From NCBI GenBank assembly GCA_036493595.1, contig DASXPN010000063.1, positions 1-64,000 on the forward strand: a stretch of 64,000 bases of DNA, in the 5' to 3' direction. Origin of the DNA: DATAES01 sp036493595 (GTDB lineage Bacteria > Actinomycetota > Acidimicrobiia > Acidimicrobiales > JACDCH01). The translations under genes were made by a program, and so were the position numbers. The notes under the pieces were generated by a model. That model did not search any database and had not been told where the DNA came from. It was given only the letters and a program-made list of their open reading frames with translations. Positions 8,359 to 16,940 of this stretch are shown here, one piece after another; position 1 is the stretch's first letter, and each line of letters opens with the position of its first letter.

Positions 8359-8374
8359 CGCGCCGGCGGGCCGG

Positions 8375-9067
8375 TCAGCCGAGCTTGTCGTGGAGGAAGG
8401 ACGTCACCTTCGGCCAGACGTCGGCGATGAGCTTCTCGTCCGTGTTGCCGAGCGCGTTGTGTGGCGCCATGAACGCGTGGCCGCTGCCGGGGTAGACGGT
8501 GAGCGTCACGTCCTTGCCCATGCCCTGGAGCTTGGCTTCGAGCGCCTTGGCCGCGTCGGGTCCGAAGAAGTCGTCGTGTTCGGCCATGTGCCCCTGAACC
8601 GATGCCTCGAGCTTCGACCAGTCGGGCTCCATGTCGCCTTGCGGGAACCCGTAGAAGGGGACGGCGGCCTTCACCTTGTCGGGACGGTTGGCGGCCAGGA
8701 TGAACGTGAGCATCCCGCCCATGCAGAACCCGACGACGCCGATGCCGTCACCGGTGACCGCATCGTGGCCGGCGAGGTAGTCGACCGCGCCACTCATGTC
8801 GCGCCCGGCGCGATCGGGCGGCATGCTCTGCATCAGCGACGCGGCCTTGTCCATCTCGTCGTGGCCCGCGAGCTCGCCGTGGTACAGGTCGGGTGCCAGC
8901 GCGACAAAGCCGGCTTCCGCCAGCCGGTCGGCCATCTGCTTGATGCCGGAGTCGAGGCCCCACCATTCCTGCACCACGATCACGCCGGGACCGGAGCCTC
9001 TGCTCGGCGTGGCCAAGTAGCCCGATGCGGTGTTGCCGTTGCTCGGAAATTCGACGGTCTCAGCCAT
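8375..9067 (-). CDS. dienelactone hydrolase family protein
   Basis: A 230-residue alpha/beta hydrolase of the dienelactone hydrolase family. It shows GPGVIVVQEWWGLDSGIKQM at strand 1, the nucleophile elbow VVGFCMGGML (Cys, near residue 123), an Asp in HDDFFGPDAA and the catalytic His in YPGSGHAFM. This Cys-Asp-His triad hydrolyses dienelactones in the ortho-cleavage pathway, but many paralogues act on other esters and no other aromatic-degradation gene is adjacent. It lies 9 bp downstream of the NuoF-like gene, so the two may share a transcript. Confidence 0.92.
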   Translation of the reverse strand: MAETVEFPSNGNTASGYLATPSRGSGPGVIVVQEWWGLDSGIKQMADRLAEAGFVALAPDLYHGELAGHDEMDKAASLMQSMPPDRAGRDMSGAVDYLAGHDAVTGDGIGVVGFCMGGMLTFILAANRPDKVKAAVPFYGFPQGDMEPDWSKLEASVQGHMAEHDDFFGPDAAKALEAKLQGMGKDVTLTVYPGSGHAFMAPHNALGNTDEKLIADVWPKVTSFLHDKLG

Positions 9068-9076
9068 GCGCGGAAC

Positions 9077-10570
9077 CTAACGCGATGATGCGCGCTTCGC
9101 CGCGGCCGCCGCAGCCGCGTTGTGCTCCGCTTCCTCGAGCCGTTCGTCGATGCGGTCGGCTGGTGACTCGCCGGAGTCGGTGTCGTTGTAGGTCCAGTCG
9201 GGCTGCTTGCGCAGTTGGCGTTGGTCGATCTGCACGCGCTCGCCGGGCAGGTCGATGATCTCGGCGATCGGCAGGACGTCCGCGGGATCGGCGATGCCGC
9301 GCGCATGCGCGTGGAAGCTGTCCGGGAATCGCTCGAGGATGCTGCCCACGACGGTTTGGTGTTGCTGCGCGAGGAAGCAACGCGCGCCGCGGATCACCGT
9401 GTTGAGCTTGTGCTTCGCCACATCGAGATCGTGCTCGCCGCCCTCGGACCGCCGCAGCCGGTCGAGGGCGGCGGCGATGGCCTTGCCGTCGTCCTTACAC
9501 GGCTGGCACTGACCACACGACTCGACCGAAAGGAACCTCGACACCCCGTGCGCGGCTGCGACCCAGTCGGTGCGATCGTCGAACACGAGGAAGCCGGCCG
9601 ATCCGAGCCCGGCGCCGGCGGACGCCATGTCCTCATAGGTCAGGGGAGTGTCGAGCTGCGCGCCGGTGAGCAAGGCGTTCGATACACCGGACAGTGCCGC
9701 GGTGATCTCGCGACCGCCCCGCGCACCACCGCCGATGAGCTCGATCGCCTCGCGCAGCGGAGTGCCCATCGCGACCTCCTTCACGCCGTCACGCTGCAGC
9801 GCCCCGCTCACGGTCACGACGATCGTGCCGGGGGAGCGCTCGGTACCGACGAACCGGAACCAGTCCGCCCCGTGCGCGACGATGCCCGGGAGGTTCGACA
9901 CGGTCTCGAGGTTGTTCACCAGGGTCGGCGGCAGCTCGCCCTCGCCTTCGGCCGGCGACAGCTCGAGGTCGCTCGCGGTCGACGCGCCGTCACCGATCTC
10001 GTCGATGCCGTGGCGCCACGGCGGCGCGACCCGCGGGAACGGCTGGCGCCCGTCGATCACCTCGAGCAGCGCGGTCTCCTCGCCGTACAAGTACGCGTCG
10101 GGACCGAGTTCCACGTCGATGCTGATGCCGTCGCTCCAGCCCGCGTTCACGATCTCGTCGATCGCCTTGCGCAATCGAGTCAGCTCGCGCTCGAACGAAG
10201 CCTTCAGGCCGAAGATGATCCAGTCGGACCCGACGGCCGACGCCGCGATCAACGCACCCTCGACCGCTTGATACGGGTTGTGTCGCAGCAGCGTGCGGTC
10301 CTTGAAGGTGCCCGGCTCACCCTCGGCCGCGTTGACCACGACCGGCGTCGGCAGCTCGGGCGACCGGTGCTCGAGCACCGTGCGCCACTTCATCCCCGTC
10401 GGGAACCCGGCGCCGCCGCGGCCGCGCAGGCCTGACGCCTCGACCTGTACGACGAGTGCCTCGGGACCCATGTCGCGGGCGGCGGACAATCCCTTGCCGC
10501 CACCACGGGCGATCCAACCTTCGAGGGTCTCGACGGGCTCGCCCGCGAGCAGACGGAGATGTTCGCTCAT
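9077..10570 (-). CDS. stand-alone NuoF-like NADH-binding flavoprotein subunit
   Basis: A 497-residue homologue of the NADH dehydrogenase 51-kDa subunit (NuoF/HoxF/FdsB). The FMN/NADH loop GLRGRGGAGFPTGMKW (near residue 50) is intact, as is GPDAYLYGEETALLE. The SLBB region and a C-terminal 4Fe-4S set (SCGQCQPC, then GARCFL) follow. The usual NADE(S/G)(E/D)PG segment reads NAAEGEPG, so the normal Asp is Ala. No nuoE, nuoG, hydrogenase or formate dehydrogenase subunit is nearby, so its electron partner must be encoded elsewhere or differ. ATG 10570 begins MSEHLRLL; longer readings lack support. The C-terminus ends in an Ala-rich tail. Confidence 0.88.
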   Translation of the reverse strand: MSEHLRLLAGEPVETLEGWIARGGGKGLSAARDMGPEALVVQVEASGLRGRGGAGFPTGMKWRTVLEHRSPELPTPVVVNAAEGEPGTFKDRTLLRHNPYQAVEGALIAASAVGSDWIIFGLKASFERELTRLRKAIDEIVNAGWSDGISIDVELGPDAYLYGEETALLEVIDGRQPFPRVAPPWRHGIDEIGDGASTASDLELSPAEGEGELPPTLVNNLETVSNLPGIVAHGADWFRFVGTERSPGTIVVTVSGALQRDGVKEVAMGTPLREAIELIGGGARGGREITAALSGVSNALLTGAQLDTPLTYEDMASAGAGLGSAGFLVFDDRTDWVAAAHGVSRFLSVESCGQCQPCKDDGKAIAAALDRLRRSEGGEHDLDVAKHKLNTVIRGARCFLAQQHQTVVGSILERFPDSFHAHARGIADPADVLPIAEIIDLPGERVQIDQRQLRKQPDWTYNDTDSGESPADRIDERLEEAEHNAAAAAAAKRASSR

Positions 10571-10754
10571 TGCCCCTGACTCTTCCCTTTGGGGCGGGTG
10601 GGGACACACCGTCGGGCGCGCCCGATCCCCGCACATTCGGCTGAAGGCTCCCACCGATCATCGTCGAACCGAGCGCGCCTGTCATGTGAGTGGCGCAGGC
10701 TCGTGCTGGTGTATCCGTGTTCGGTGTCTGTGTGCTGGACGCCGCGTTCTGTGT

Positions 10755-10799
10755 TCTGGGTCGACCGAGCCACGGACCACGTGGCTGCGTCGACCCAGA
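10755..10799. repeat. long hairpin A (11-bp plus 7-bp stems)
   Basis: TCTGGGTCGAC at 10755-10765 pairs perfectly with GTCGACCCAGA at 10789-10799. After a 2x2 mismatch, AGCCACG (10768-10774) pairs with CGTGGCT (10780-10786) around a 5-nt loop. It shares the GTCGAC...GCCAC...GTGGCT...GTCGAC layout with hairpin B. It may be an operator pair, an RNA structure or a terminator for the lmbE transcript. Confidence 0.7.
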
Positions 10800-10819
10800 T
10801 CCGGCCGTGCGTCCTTCTG

Positions 10820-10857
10820 TGTCGACTCGCCGACGGCCACATGTGGCTAAGTCGACA
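10820..10857. repeat. hairpin B, related to hairpin A
   Basis: TGTCGACT (10820-10827) pairs with AGTCGACA (10850-10857), enclosing the perfect 12-bp palindrome GCCACATGTGGC (10836-10847). The outer GTCGAC arms and inner GCCAC/GTGGC arms match hairpin A, but spacing and flanks differ. Confidence 0.65.
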
Positions 10858-10920
10858 ATGTGCGGGATCGGGCAGCGCGCAGGGCCGGGGGTGGCGGGCG
10901 GCGCCGGCCGGAGGGGCGGG

Positions 10921-10960
10921 ACGGTGGCGCCGGGGGTTAGACGGTGGCGCCGGGGGTTAG
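10921..10960. repeat. exact 20-bp tandem duplication at a gene end
   Basis: ACGGTGGCGCCGGGGGTTAG occurs twice in a row (10921-10940, 10941-10960). The second copy supplies the TAA stop of the leftward lmbE-like gene, so the first copy repeats the gene's own terminus. Confidence 0.85.
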
Positions 10961-11688
10961 AGGTCGTCGATGCGTTTGAAGGCTTCGGCGTAGGCGACGC
11001 CGACCTGGCGTCCGAACTCGGCCATGCGGTCGAGCTCGTGGCGGCGGAAGCGGTCCCGTTGCTGCGTCTCGTCGACCGAACCGACTTCGATGTGCAGGGT
11101 CGAGCGGAGTTGCGACTCGTGCTCGTACAACGCGGTCAGCTTGGCGTCGACGTAGGGCGTGACGTCCTCGAAGTGATCGACGTCGCCGGCCTCGAACAGC
11201 AGCAAGGTCGACGGACGCCAGTGGGCGATGCCGAGGTCGGGGTAGAAGTGCGGGTCGCGCGCGGCGACGACACCGTCGATGGTGAGGAACCCGGCATGGC
11301 GATGATCGGGATGTAGCCGGTACCGCCGCCAGGGATCGTGGCCGAGCACGACTTCGGGTTGGAAGCGGCGGATCCACGTCGCCACCTCTCGCCGCAATGC
11401 GAGATCCGACGACAGCTCACCGTCGACCGCACCGAGGAACGCGACGTCGCCGGTCGCGCCCAACGCCTTGGCGGCGGCGCGCTGTTCTTCCTGCCGAGTG
11501 ACGACGAGCGCGGCCACGTCATCGGATGCATCCCACGATCCCTTCGAACCATCGGTGCAAACCAGATGGTTGACGACACATCCCGCGGCCGACCACTTCG
11601 CCAACGTGGCGCCGCAGCCGAACTCGACATCGTCGGGATGGGCCGCGATCGCCAGCGCGCGTGCCGGCACCGGGAGGTTCAGCTGCAC
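10957..11688 (-). CDS. PIG-L/LmbE family deacetylase
   Basis: A 243-residue zinc-dependent de-N-acetylase of the PIG-L/LmbE family. The metal-binding AHPDDVEFGCGAT sits near the N-terminus, followed by CTDGSKGSW, PEVVLGHDPW and HPDHRHAGFL (second His pair). Relatives include MshB and Mca of mycothiol metabolism; since a clear Mca lies at 51.0 kb, this is a different paralogue with an unknown GlcNAc-type substrate. The start GTG 11688 overlaps the cofC stop by 10 nt, showing translational coupling with cofC. Confidence 0.88.
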   Translation of the reverse strand: MQLNLPVPARALAIAAHPDDVEFGCGATLAKWSAAGCVVNHLVCTDGSKGSWDASDDVAALVVTRQEEQRAAAKALGATGDVAFLGAVDGELSSDLALRREVATWIRRFQPEVVLGHDPWRRYRLHPDHRHAGFLTIDGVVAARDPHFYPDLGIAHWRPSTLLLFEAGDVDHFEDVTPYVDAKLTALYEHESQLRSTLHIEVGSVDETQQRDRFRRHELDRMAEFGRQVGVAYAEAFKRIDDL

Positions 11689-12257
11689 GGCTCGATCGAC
11701 TGGGGGAACTCGAGATCTGCGGGTACGTCGACGTCCCAGCCGAGCCGCGGATCTCGCAGCACTCGATACGGCAGCCTCAGGCGATCGGCCTCGGCGCGGT
11801 GGCGCTCGAACGATCCGGGTCCGTACGAGAACGTGAAGCCGAGCCGAGTGGGGACGCACACCACGTTGGTGCCGTCGTCGCGGCGGTCCGGCACGAAGGT
11901 GACGCCGGCGAACCCGGCCAGCCGGGCCAAGTCGTCGGCGAGCGGCAGGTCGGCGTGGGCCACGATCACTTCGACCGCACGCGATTCGTCGGTCAACTGC
12001 GTCACCCCGTCGCTGACCGCCGCGTTCAGGCCGAGGCCCGGACGCCAGATGACCTCGGCACCGCGCGCCTCGGCGAACGAGGCGACGTCGATGTCGTCGC
12101 ACACCACCGACACCGGCAGCGGTCCGGCCGCGGCGAGCACGCGGTCCGCCATGCGCCGCGCCAGCGCGGCGCGCTCTGAGGGCGGCAGCGCGCCCGCCAG
12201 CCGCACCTTGGCGTTGCGGAACGACTTGATCGGCACGAGGACATGGGTCCCGGGCAT
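11679..12257 (-). CDS. cofC: 2-phospho-L-lactate/phosphoenolpyruvate guanylyltransferase (CofC/FbiD)
   Basis: A 192-residue nucleotidyltransferase. It begins THVLVPIKSFRNAKVRLAG, the CofC signature, followed by VSVVCDDIDVASFAEARGAEV, GLNAAVSDGV, VIVAHADLPL and GTNVVCVPTRLGFTFSYGPGSF. The family transfers GMP from GTP to 2-phospholactate or PEP to make the activated side chain of coenzyme F420. Placement beside gpsA matches the fbiD-gpdA2 pairing of mycobacteria. It supports F420 use by the Ddn-like and LLM enzymes in this window. Confidence 0.93.
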   Translation of the reverse strand: MPGTHVLVPIKSFRNAKVRLAGALPPSERAALARRMADRVLAAAGPLPVSVVCDDIDVASFAEARGAEVIWRPGLGLNAAVSDGVTQLTDESRAVEVIVAHADLPLADDLARLAGFAGVTFVPDRRDDGTNVVCVPTRLGFTFSYGPGSFERHRAEADRLRLPYRVLRDPRLGWDVDVPADLEFPQSIEPCS

Positions 12258-12339
12258 CGCCGGCGAGTCTACGAGCGGACGCCCGCGGCCCACCCCGACC
12301 CAACATTCGCCAGGCGCGGGCAACGCGTAGCCTCGCCGC

Positions 12340-13344
12340 ATGACCATCCGTGTGTCGGTGATCGGGGCAGGGTCGTGGGGCACGACCGTCGCTCACCTCG
12401 CTGCGCACAACGAGCCGACGATGCTGTGGGCGCGCCGCAAGGAGCTCGCCGACCAGATCAACGACGAGCACGAGAACGGCGACTACCTGTCCGGCTATCG
12501 CCTCGACGCCAACCTGCGAGCCACGAGCTCACTCGAGGAGGCAGTGCACGAGGCGGACGTGCTCGTGATGGGGGTCCCGTCGCACGGGTTCCGCGAAGCG
12601 ATCGAGCAAGTGGCGACCTGCCTGCGGCCATGGGTCCCGGTCGTCAGCCTCACCAAGGGGCTCGAGCAGGGCACTCGCCTGCGCATGAGCGAGGTCGTGC
12701 ACGACGTGATGCCCGGCCATCCGGTCGCCGTCCTCACCGGACCGAACCTGGCCAAGGAGATCCTCGCCGGCCAGGCCGCGGCCGCGGTCGTCGCCATGGC
12801 GGACGACTTCATCGGCGCCGCGATGCAAGGCATCTTCTCGAGCAATCTGTTCCGCGTTTACGCCAATCGCGACGTGGTCGGGTCCGAGCTCGGTGGTGTC
12901 ATGAAGAACGTCATCGCGATCGCGTCCGGTATGGCGGACGGTGTGGGTGCCGGCGACAACACGCGCGCCGCGGTGATGACCCGCGGGCTGGCGGAGATGA
13001 CCCGTCTCGGCGTGGCGATGGGCGGCGACCCGATGACGTTCGCCGGACTGGCCGGGATGGGCGATCTGCTCGCCACGTGCATCAGTCCCCAGTCGAGAAA
13101 TCGTTACGTCGGTGAGCAGTTGGGGAAGGGTCGCAAGATCGACGACATCATCACCGAGATGAACCAGGTGGCCGAGGGCGTGAAGAGCTGCCGTACCGTG
13201 CTCGAGCTGGCCGAGAGCGTCGGCGTCGAGATGCCGATCGTGACCGAGGTCGTCGGCGTCGTGCACGGTGGCCGCACCGCCAACGACGCGTACCGCGGGC
13301 TCATCAGCCGCACCCCCGCTCGCCACGAACACAACCCGGGCTGA
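12340..13344 (+). CDS. gpsA: NAD(P)-dependent glycerol-3-phosphate dehydrogenase
   Basis: A 334-residue GpsA making sn-glycerol-3-phosphate from dihydroxyacetone phosphate for membrane lipid synthesis. It shows the N-terminal NAD fold VIGAGSWGTT, then VSLTKGLE, VLTGPNLAKEI, the catalytic-region GGVMKNVIAIASGMADG with the conserved Lys, and AGMGDLLATC with a C-terminal helical domain. Full length, cytosolic. It is divergent from cofC with an 82-bp gap. A GTG-started gene follows 3 bp after the stop, suggesting an operon. Confidence 0.96.
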   Translation: MTIRVSVIGAGSWGTTVAHLAAHNEPTMLWARRKELADQINDEHENGDYLSGYRLDANLRATSSLEEAVHEADVLVMGVPSHGFREAIEQVATCLRPWVPVVSLTKGLEQGTRLRMSEVVHDVMPGHPVAVLTGPNLAKEILAGQAAAAVVAMADDFIGAAMQGIFSSNLFRVYANRDVVGSELGGVMKNVIAIASGMADGVGAGDNTRAAVMTRGLAEMTRLGVAMGGDPMTFAGLAGMGDLLATCISPQSRNRYVGEQLGKGRKIDDIITEMNQVAEGVKSCRTVLELAESVGVEMPIVTEVVGVVHGGRTANDAYRGLISRTPARHEHNPG

Positions 13345-13347
13345 CGC

Positions 13348-15720
13348 GTGAGCCGTCTGCGGACGTGGGCGTTGCGGCGCGCCATGGGTCGGTTGCGCAT
13401 CGACGACGACATCGTCCGCCACCTCACGACGTTCCAACGTCTCGGCGAGACGTTCGAGGTCGAGTCACCGGGTGAGCTGCTGCCCATCGGTGCGCGCACG
13501 GTGTTCCGCGCCCTTCGCACACGGGCCGCCGCGCAGATCGGTCCGGACTGGGTCTGGCCGTACTGGCTCGAGCGCCAGCTCGATCCGACCTCGCCCGCGT
13601 TCACGCCGCGCGGCCACTTGCCGTTCCTCACCAACGTGACCGCTCGCAACTGGACCCTTGTCGGCAACGTCGCCTCACCGTGGGAGGCGATCGTCGATCC
13701 CCGCGGGCTCGTGACGACCTGGTTCGACGGATGGTCGCTCGACTGGTGGATCGGCGCCGAGGACGGTTGGCACGTCCCCTCGCGCGAACCGCGGTCGCGC
13801 GTGCGCCAACGACTCATCGGTGCGTCGCCGGTCGTCGAGACGTCCGTGCGGGTGCCGGGTGGCTTCGCCGTCCATCGTGCGTACGCGTGCCTCGCGGGGC
13901 CGGCCGGCCGCGACGAATCCGAGATCGTCGTCGTCGAGGTCGAGAACCGGAGCCCGGTTCCGTTCGCCGTCGCGCTCGCGGTCCGTCCGTACAACCCCGA
14001 GGGGCTCGCCGTCATCGAGCGCATCGGGCTCCACGAAGGCACGACCGTGACGGTCGACGGACGGGTCGCGATGTTGCTGCCGAAGCGGCCCGCGCAAGTG
14101 GCGGCGTCGACGTTCCACGCGGGGGACAGCGCGCTGACCGTGCTGGCCGACGGTGCCAAGCCGGGCAACATCCCGAGCGATCTGCGCGACGAAGCGGGTA
14201 TGGCGCAGGCCGCGTTCGTCTATCCACTTCCGCACACGGCGACGTTGCGTGTCGCGCTACCCATGGTGCCGCCGCGCCGGACCCGCCGCAGCTCCTTGAC
14301 CCGCCGGCGCGTCGAGCAGGCGCCGTCGTTTCCGCCGGTCATCCCGTCGGCAGAGCAAGTGGCGAGAGGGTGGGCCGCGCAGACTCGCCAAGGGATGCAA
14401 CTGGTGCTGCCCGACCCGAAGTTGCAAGAAGCGGTCGACGCCAACCGCCGCTTCCTGCTGGCGCTGCACGACGGGCCCGACATCACGCCAGGGCCGAGCA
14501 CCTATCACCGGTTCTGGTTCCGCGATGCAGCATTTCTCTTGGCCGCGCTGGATCGGTATGGCTTCTCGTCCCAGGTGGCCGAGGTCTTGCGGTCCTACCC
14601 CGAGCGCCAACGGGTTGACGGGTTCTTCCTCAGCCAGCCTCACGAGTGGGACTCGAACGGTTGCGCGATGTGGTCGATCGCCGAGCACTGGCGACTCACG
14701 CGCGACATGGAGCTCGTCGAGTCGATGCTGCCGTCACTGGCGAAGGGCGTGCAATGGGTCGAGCGCAAGCGGCGCACGAAGCGACGTCGCGGTCCGGAGT
14801 TGCACGGTCTGTTGCCGGCCGGCGTGTCGGCCGAGCACTTGGGTCCGTTCGACTACTTCTACTGGGACGACTTCTGGTGCACCGCGGGCATGCGCTCCGC
14901 CGCGGAACTGGTCGCCGCTGCCGGCCAGCCCGAGGCCGCAGCCGCGATGCGCCGTCACGCCGACTCGCTGTGGTCGGACATCGCCGCGTCACTCGGCCTC
15001 GTCGCCCGCCGCCTCGGCACCGACGTGATCCCTGCCGGCCCGACCCGACGCGTCGACGCCGGTGTGATCGGCTCGCTCGTCGCCTGCGAACCCCTCGGAC
15101 TCCTCCCGCCCACCGACCACCGGATCGTCGCCACCCTCGACGCGGTGCGCGACCGGTTCAGCCTCGGCGACGCGTTCTTCCAAGCCATCAGCCACACCGG
15201 CCTCGGCACTTACCTGACAATGCAGGTCGCCGCGGTCGAGCTCGCCGGTGGCGACCGTCGCGCGCTCGACCGCCTGAGCTGGCTCATGAGCGCGGCGACA
15301 CCGACGTGGACGTGGCCCGAGGCGATCCACCCGCAGCTGGAAGGTGGCTGCATGGGCGACGGTCATCACGGTTGGGCCGCCGCCGACTTCTTGTCCTTCG
15401 TGCGCAACCTGCTCGTGCGCGAGGTGCACGGACGCGACGTGCACGGCCGCGGCAGCGAGCTCGCGCTGTGCTCGATGCTGCCCGACGATTGGCTCGGTCA
15501 GGGTTTCGAGGTGCACGACGCGCCGACCCACTTCGGGACGATGTCGTACGCCGTGCGCTGGCACGGCGCCCGGCCCGCGCTGTTGTGGGAGCTGGCGCCG
15601 CACGCGGATGTCGATGCCGTGCGGCTGACCGCGCCGGGGCTCGACCCGGCCTGGTCGACCACCGAGCTGACCGGCGAGACCTTGCTCGCCGCGCCCGAGC
15701 GTGGCGCGATGTCAGGATGA
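13348..15720 (+). CDS. glycosidase-like protein with six-hairpin fold (unknown substrate)
   Basis: A 790-residue protein. The N-terminal ~300 residues look beta-rich (FVESPGEL, IVVVEVENRSPVPFAVALAVRPYNP). The C-terminal half resembles an (alpha/alpha)6 glycoside hydrolase or amylo-alpha-1,6-glucosidase domain: YHRFWFRDAAFLLAALDRYGF, LSQPHEWDSNGCAMWSIAEH, PFDYFYWDDFWCTAGM and TPTWTWPEAIHP. Acidic residues in FRDA, WDSNG and WPEA are candidate catalytic groups. I cannot assign a GH family or substrate. It follows gpsA by 3 bp with a GTG start and precedes the adenylate cyclase by 7 bp. No signal peptide, so probably cytosolic. Confidence 0.7.
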   Translation: MSRLRTWALRRAMGRLRIDDDIVRHLTTFQRLGETFEVESPGELLPIGARTVFRALRTRAAAQIGPDWVWPYWLERQLDPTSPAFTPRGHLPFLTNVTARNWTLVGNVASPWEAIVDPRGLVTTWFDGWSLDWWIGAEDGWHVPSREPRSRVRQRLIGASPVVETSVRVPGGFAVHRAYACLAGPAGRDESEIVVVEVENRSPVPFAVALAVRPYNPEGLAVIERIGLHEGTTVTVDGRVAMLLPKRPAQVAASTFHAGDSALTVLADGAKPGNIPSDLRDEAGMAQAAFVYPLPHTATLRVALPMVPPRRTRRSSLTRRRVEQAPSFPPVIPSAEQVARGWAAQTRQGMQLVLPDPKLQEAVDANRRFLLALHDGPDITPGPSTYHRFWFRDAAFLLAALDRYGFSSQVAEVLRSYPERQRVDGFFLSQPHEWDSNGCAMWSIAEHWRLTRDMELVESMLPSLAKGVQWVERKRRTKRRRGPELHGLLPAGVSAEHLGPFDYFYWDDFWCTAGMRSAAELVAAAGQPEAAAAMRRHADSLWSDIAASLGLVARRLGTDVIPAGPTRRVDAGVIGSLVACEPLGLLPPTDHRIVATLDAVRDRFSLGDAFFQAISHTGLGTYLTMQVAAVELAGGDRRALDRLSWLMSAATPTWTWPEAIHPQLEGGCMGDGHHGWAAADFLSFVRNLLVREVHGRDVHGRGSELALCSMLPDDWLGQGFEVHDAPTHFGTMSYAVRWHGARPALLWELAPHADVDAVRLTAPGLDPAWSTTELTGETLLAAPERGAMSG

Positions 15721-15727
15721 TGTCCCG

Positions 15728-16930
15728 ATGACGCCCGGCCCGACGACGCCCGGGCCGACGACGCCCGGCCCGACAACGCTACGCGAGCTGCTCGAAGCAG
15801 CCGGAGTGGCGGCCGATGAGATCGACACCGCTGAAGCGGACGGCACCCTCGGCCTCCTCGCCATCGACCGGCTGATCCTCGCCGGCGAGACCCCGAAGTA
15901 CACCCGCGCCGAGGTCGAGGCGCTCACGTCGCTCGGGTCCGACCAGTCCCGCTTCTGGCGGGCCCTGGGTTTCACCGATCCCGGCCCGGACGAGCGGGTG
16001 TTCAGCGACATCGACGTCGAGATGCTCGAGCGCGTCGACCAGATGCTGCGGCTACGACTCGTCGACAAAGACGTCGCGCTGCAGATGGCTCGTGTCATCG
16101 GTCAGTCGACCTCGCGCGTCGCGTCAGCGCAGATCGATGCCATCGAGTCCCGCATCGACGAACCCCCGTCCGGTACCGACAGCGAGCCCGCGGTGATGCG
16201 AGCCCAGCTCCTCCTGCCGATGATGCCGCGCATCCTCGAGTACGCCTGGCGGCGACACATGCAGGTCGCGGCGCGGCGGCGGCTCGTGCGCGAAGCAGGC
16301 GCGTCCGCCGGCAGCTCGACCGTGACGGTCGGTTTCGCGGACCTCGTCGGTTTCACCGCGCTGTCACAACAGGTCGACGACCACGAGCTCGCCGCCATTG
16401 TCGACCGGTTCGAGACGCTGGCGTACGACACCGTCGGTTCGCTCGGTGGGCGGGTCGTGAAGATGATCGGCGACGAGGTGATGTTCGCCATCGACCGCGC
16501 GGGTGTCGGCGTCGAGATCGCGCTCTCGCTGGCCGAGGCGTATCACGACGACGAGTCGCTCTCGGATGTGCGGGTCGGCCTGGCGTGCGGGAACGTGCTC
16601 GAACGGGAAGGCGATCTGTTCGGTCCCACCGTCAACCTCGCCAGCCGCATCGTGTCCATCGCGTACGCGGGATCAGTGGTGGTGGCGGGTGATGTGCACG
16701 ATGAGCTGGCTGACGATCCAGGCTTGCGATGGAAGTCATTGCGCACGCGCTACCTGAAGGACATCGGGCGCGTGCAGCTGTGGACGGTGAGGCGGGAGTC
16801 GGACGCGTTCGAGCGCGAAGGCCCGCTCGAACGGGCTCGCCGGCGCCGGGGCGCCATCCGCGACAAGGTGGCGGAGGTGATGGACCGGCGATCGGCCGCT
16901 CCGGGTGGGAACGGCGATCCAGCGGAGTAG
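15728..16930 (+). CDS. class III adenylate cyclase, Rv1264-like
   Basis: A 400-residue soluble cyclase. An N-terminal all-helical domain (~residues 15-190) resembles the autoinhibitory, pH-responsive regulatory domain of mycobacterial Rv1264. The C-terminal catalytic domain has VGFADLVGFTALSQQ (first metal Asp), GGRVVKMIGDEVMFA (purine-specifying Lys region and second metal Asp) and GDLFGPTVNLASRI (Asn/Arg transition-state pair). Residues needed for a homodimeric ATP cyclase are present. ATG 15728 is preferred over upstream starts, which would enter the preceding gene. The first residues are three TTPGP repeats from a 15-bp tandem repeat. Confidence 0.9.
   Translation: MTPGPTTPGPTTPGPTTLRELLEAAGVAADEIDTAEADGTLGLLAIDRLILAGETPKYTRAEVEALTSLGSDQSRFWRALGFTDPGPDERVFSDIDVEMLERVDQMLRLRLVDKDVALQMARVIGQSTSRVASAQIDAIESRIDEPPSGTDSEPAVMRAQLLLPMMPRILEYAWRRHMQVAARRRLVREAGASAGSSTVTVGFADLVGFTALSQQVDDHELAAIVDRFETLAYDTVGSLGGRVVKMIGDEVMFAIDRAGVGVEIALSLAEAYHDDESLSDVRVGLACGNVLEREGDLFGPTVNLASRIVSIAYAGSVVVAGDVHDELADDPGLRWKSLRTRYLKDIGRVQLWTVRRESDAFEREGPLERARRRRGAIRDKVAEVMDRRSAAPGGNGDPAE
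15731..15775 (+). repeat. 15-bp tandem repeat (x3) at the cyclase N-terminus
   Basis: Three units of ACGCCCGGSCCGACR directly after the start codon encode TPGPT repeats. The frame-preserving period means copy number could vary without breaking the gene. Confidence 0.8.
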
Positions 16931-16940
16931 ACACGTCGGC

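Larger units (their letters stand above)
10571..10956. other. 386-bp gene-free interval with structured DNA
   Basis: Between the start of the NuoF-like gene and the stop of the lmbE-like gene, both leftward. No credible reading frame was found. It contains two related inverted repeats and a 20-bp tandem duplication, listed separately, and should also hold the promoter of the NuoF-like gene. Confidence 0.7.

Noticed and set aside
8359..8374. GC-rich stretch between methyltransferase and dienelactone hydrolase as terminator
   Set aside because: Only a 4-5 bp stem (CCGG/CCGG) can form; too weak to claim.
9215..10435. Long open frame on the plus strand inside the NuoF-like gene (406 codons)
   Set aside because: Arg/Ala/His-rich translation without a recognisable fold, entirely opposite a well-matched NuoF-like gene; a normal shadow in high-GC DNA.
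14646..15731. Long Arg-rich frame inside the glycosidase-like gene
   Set aside because: Composition typical of a shifted frame; no motif.
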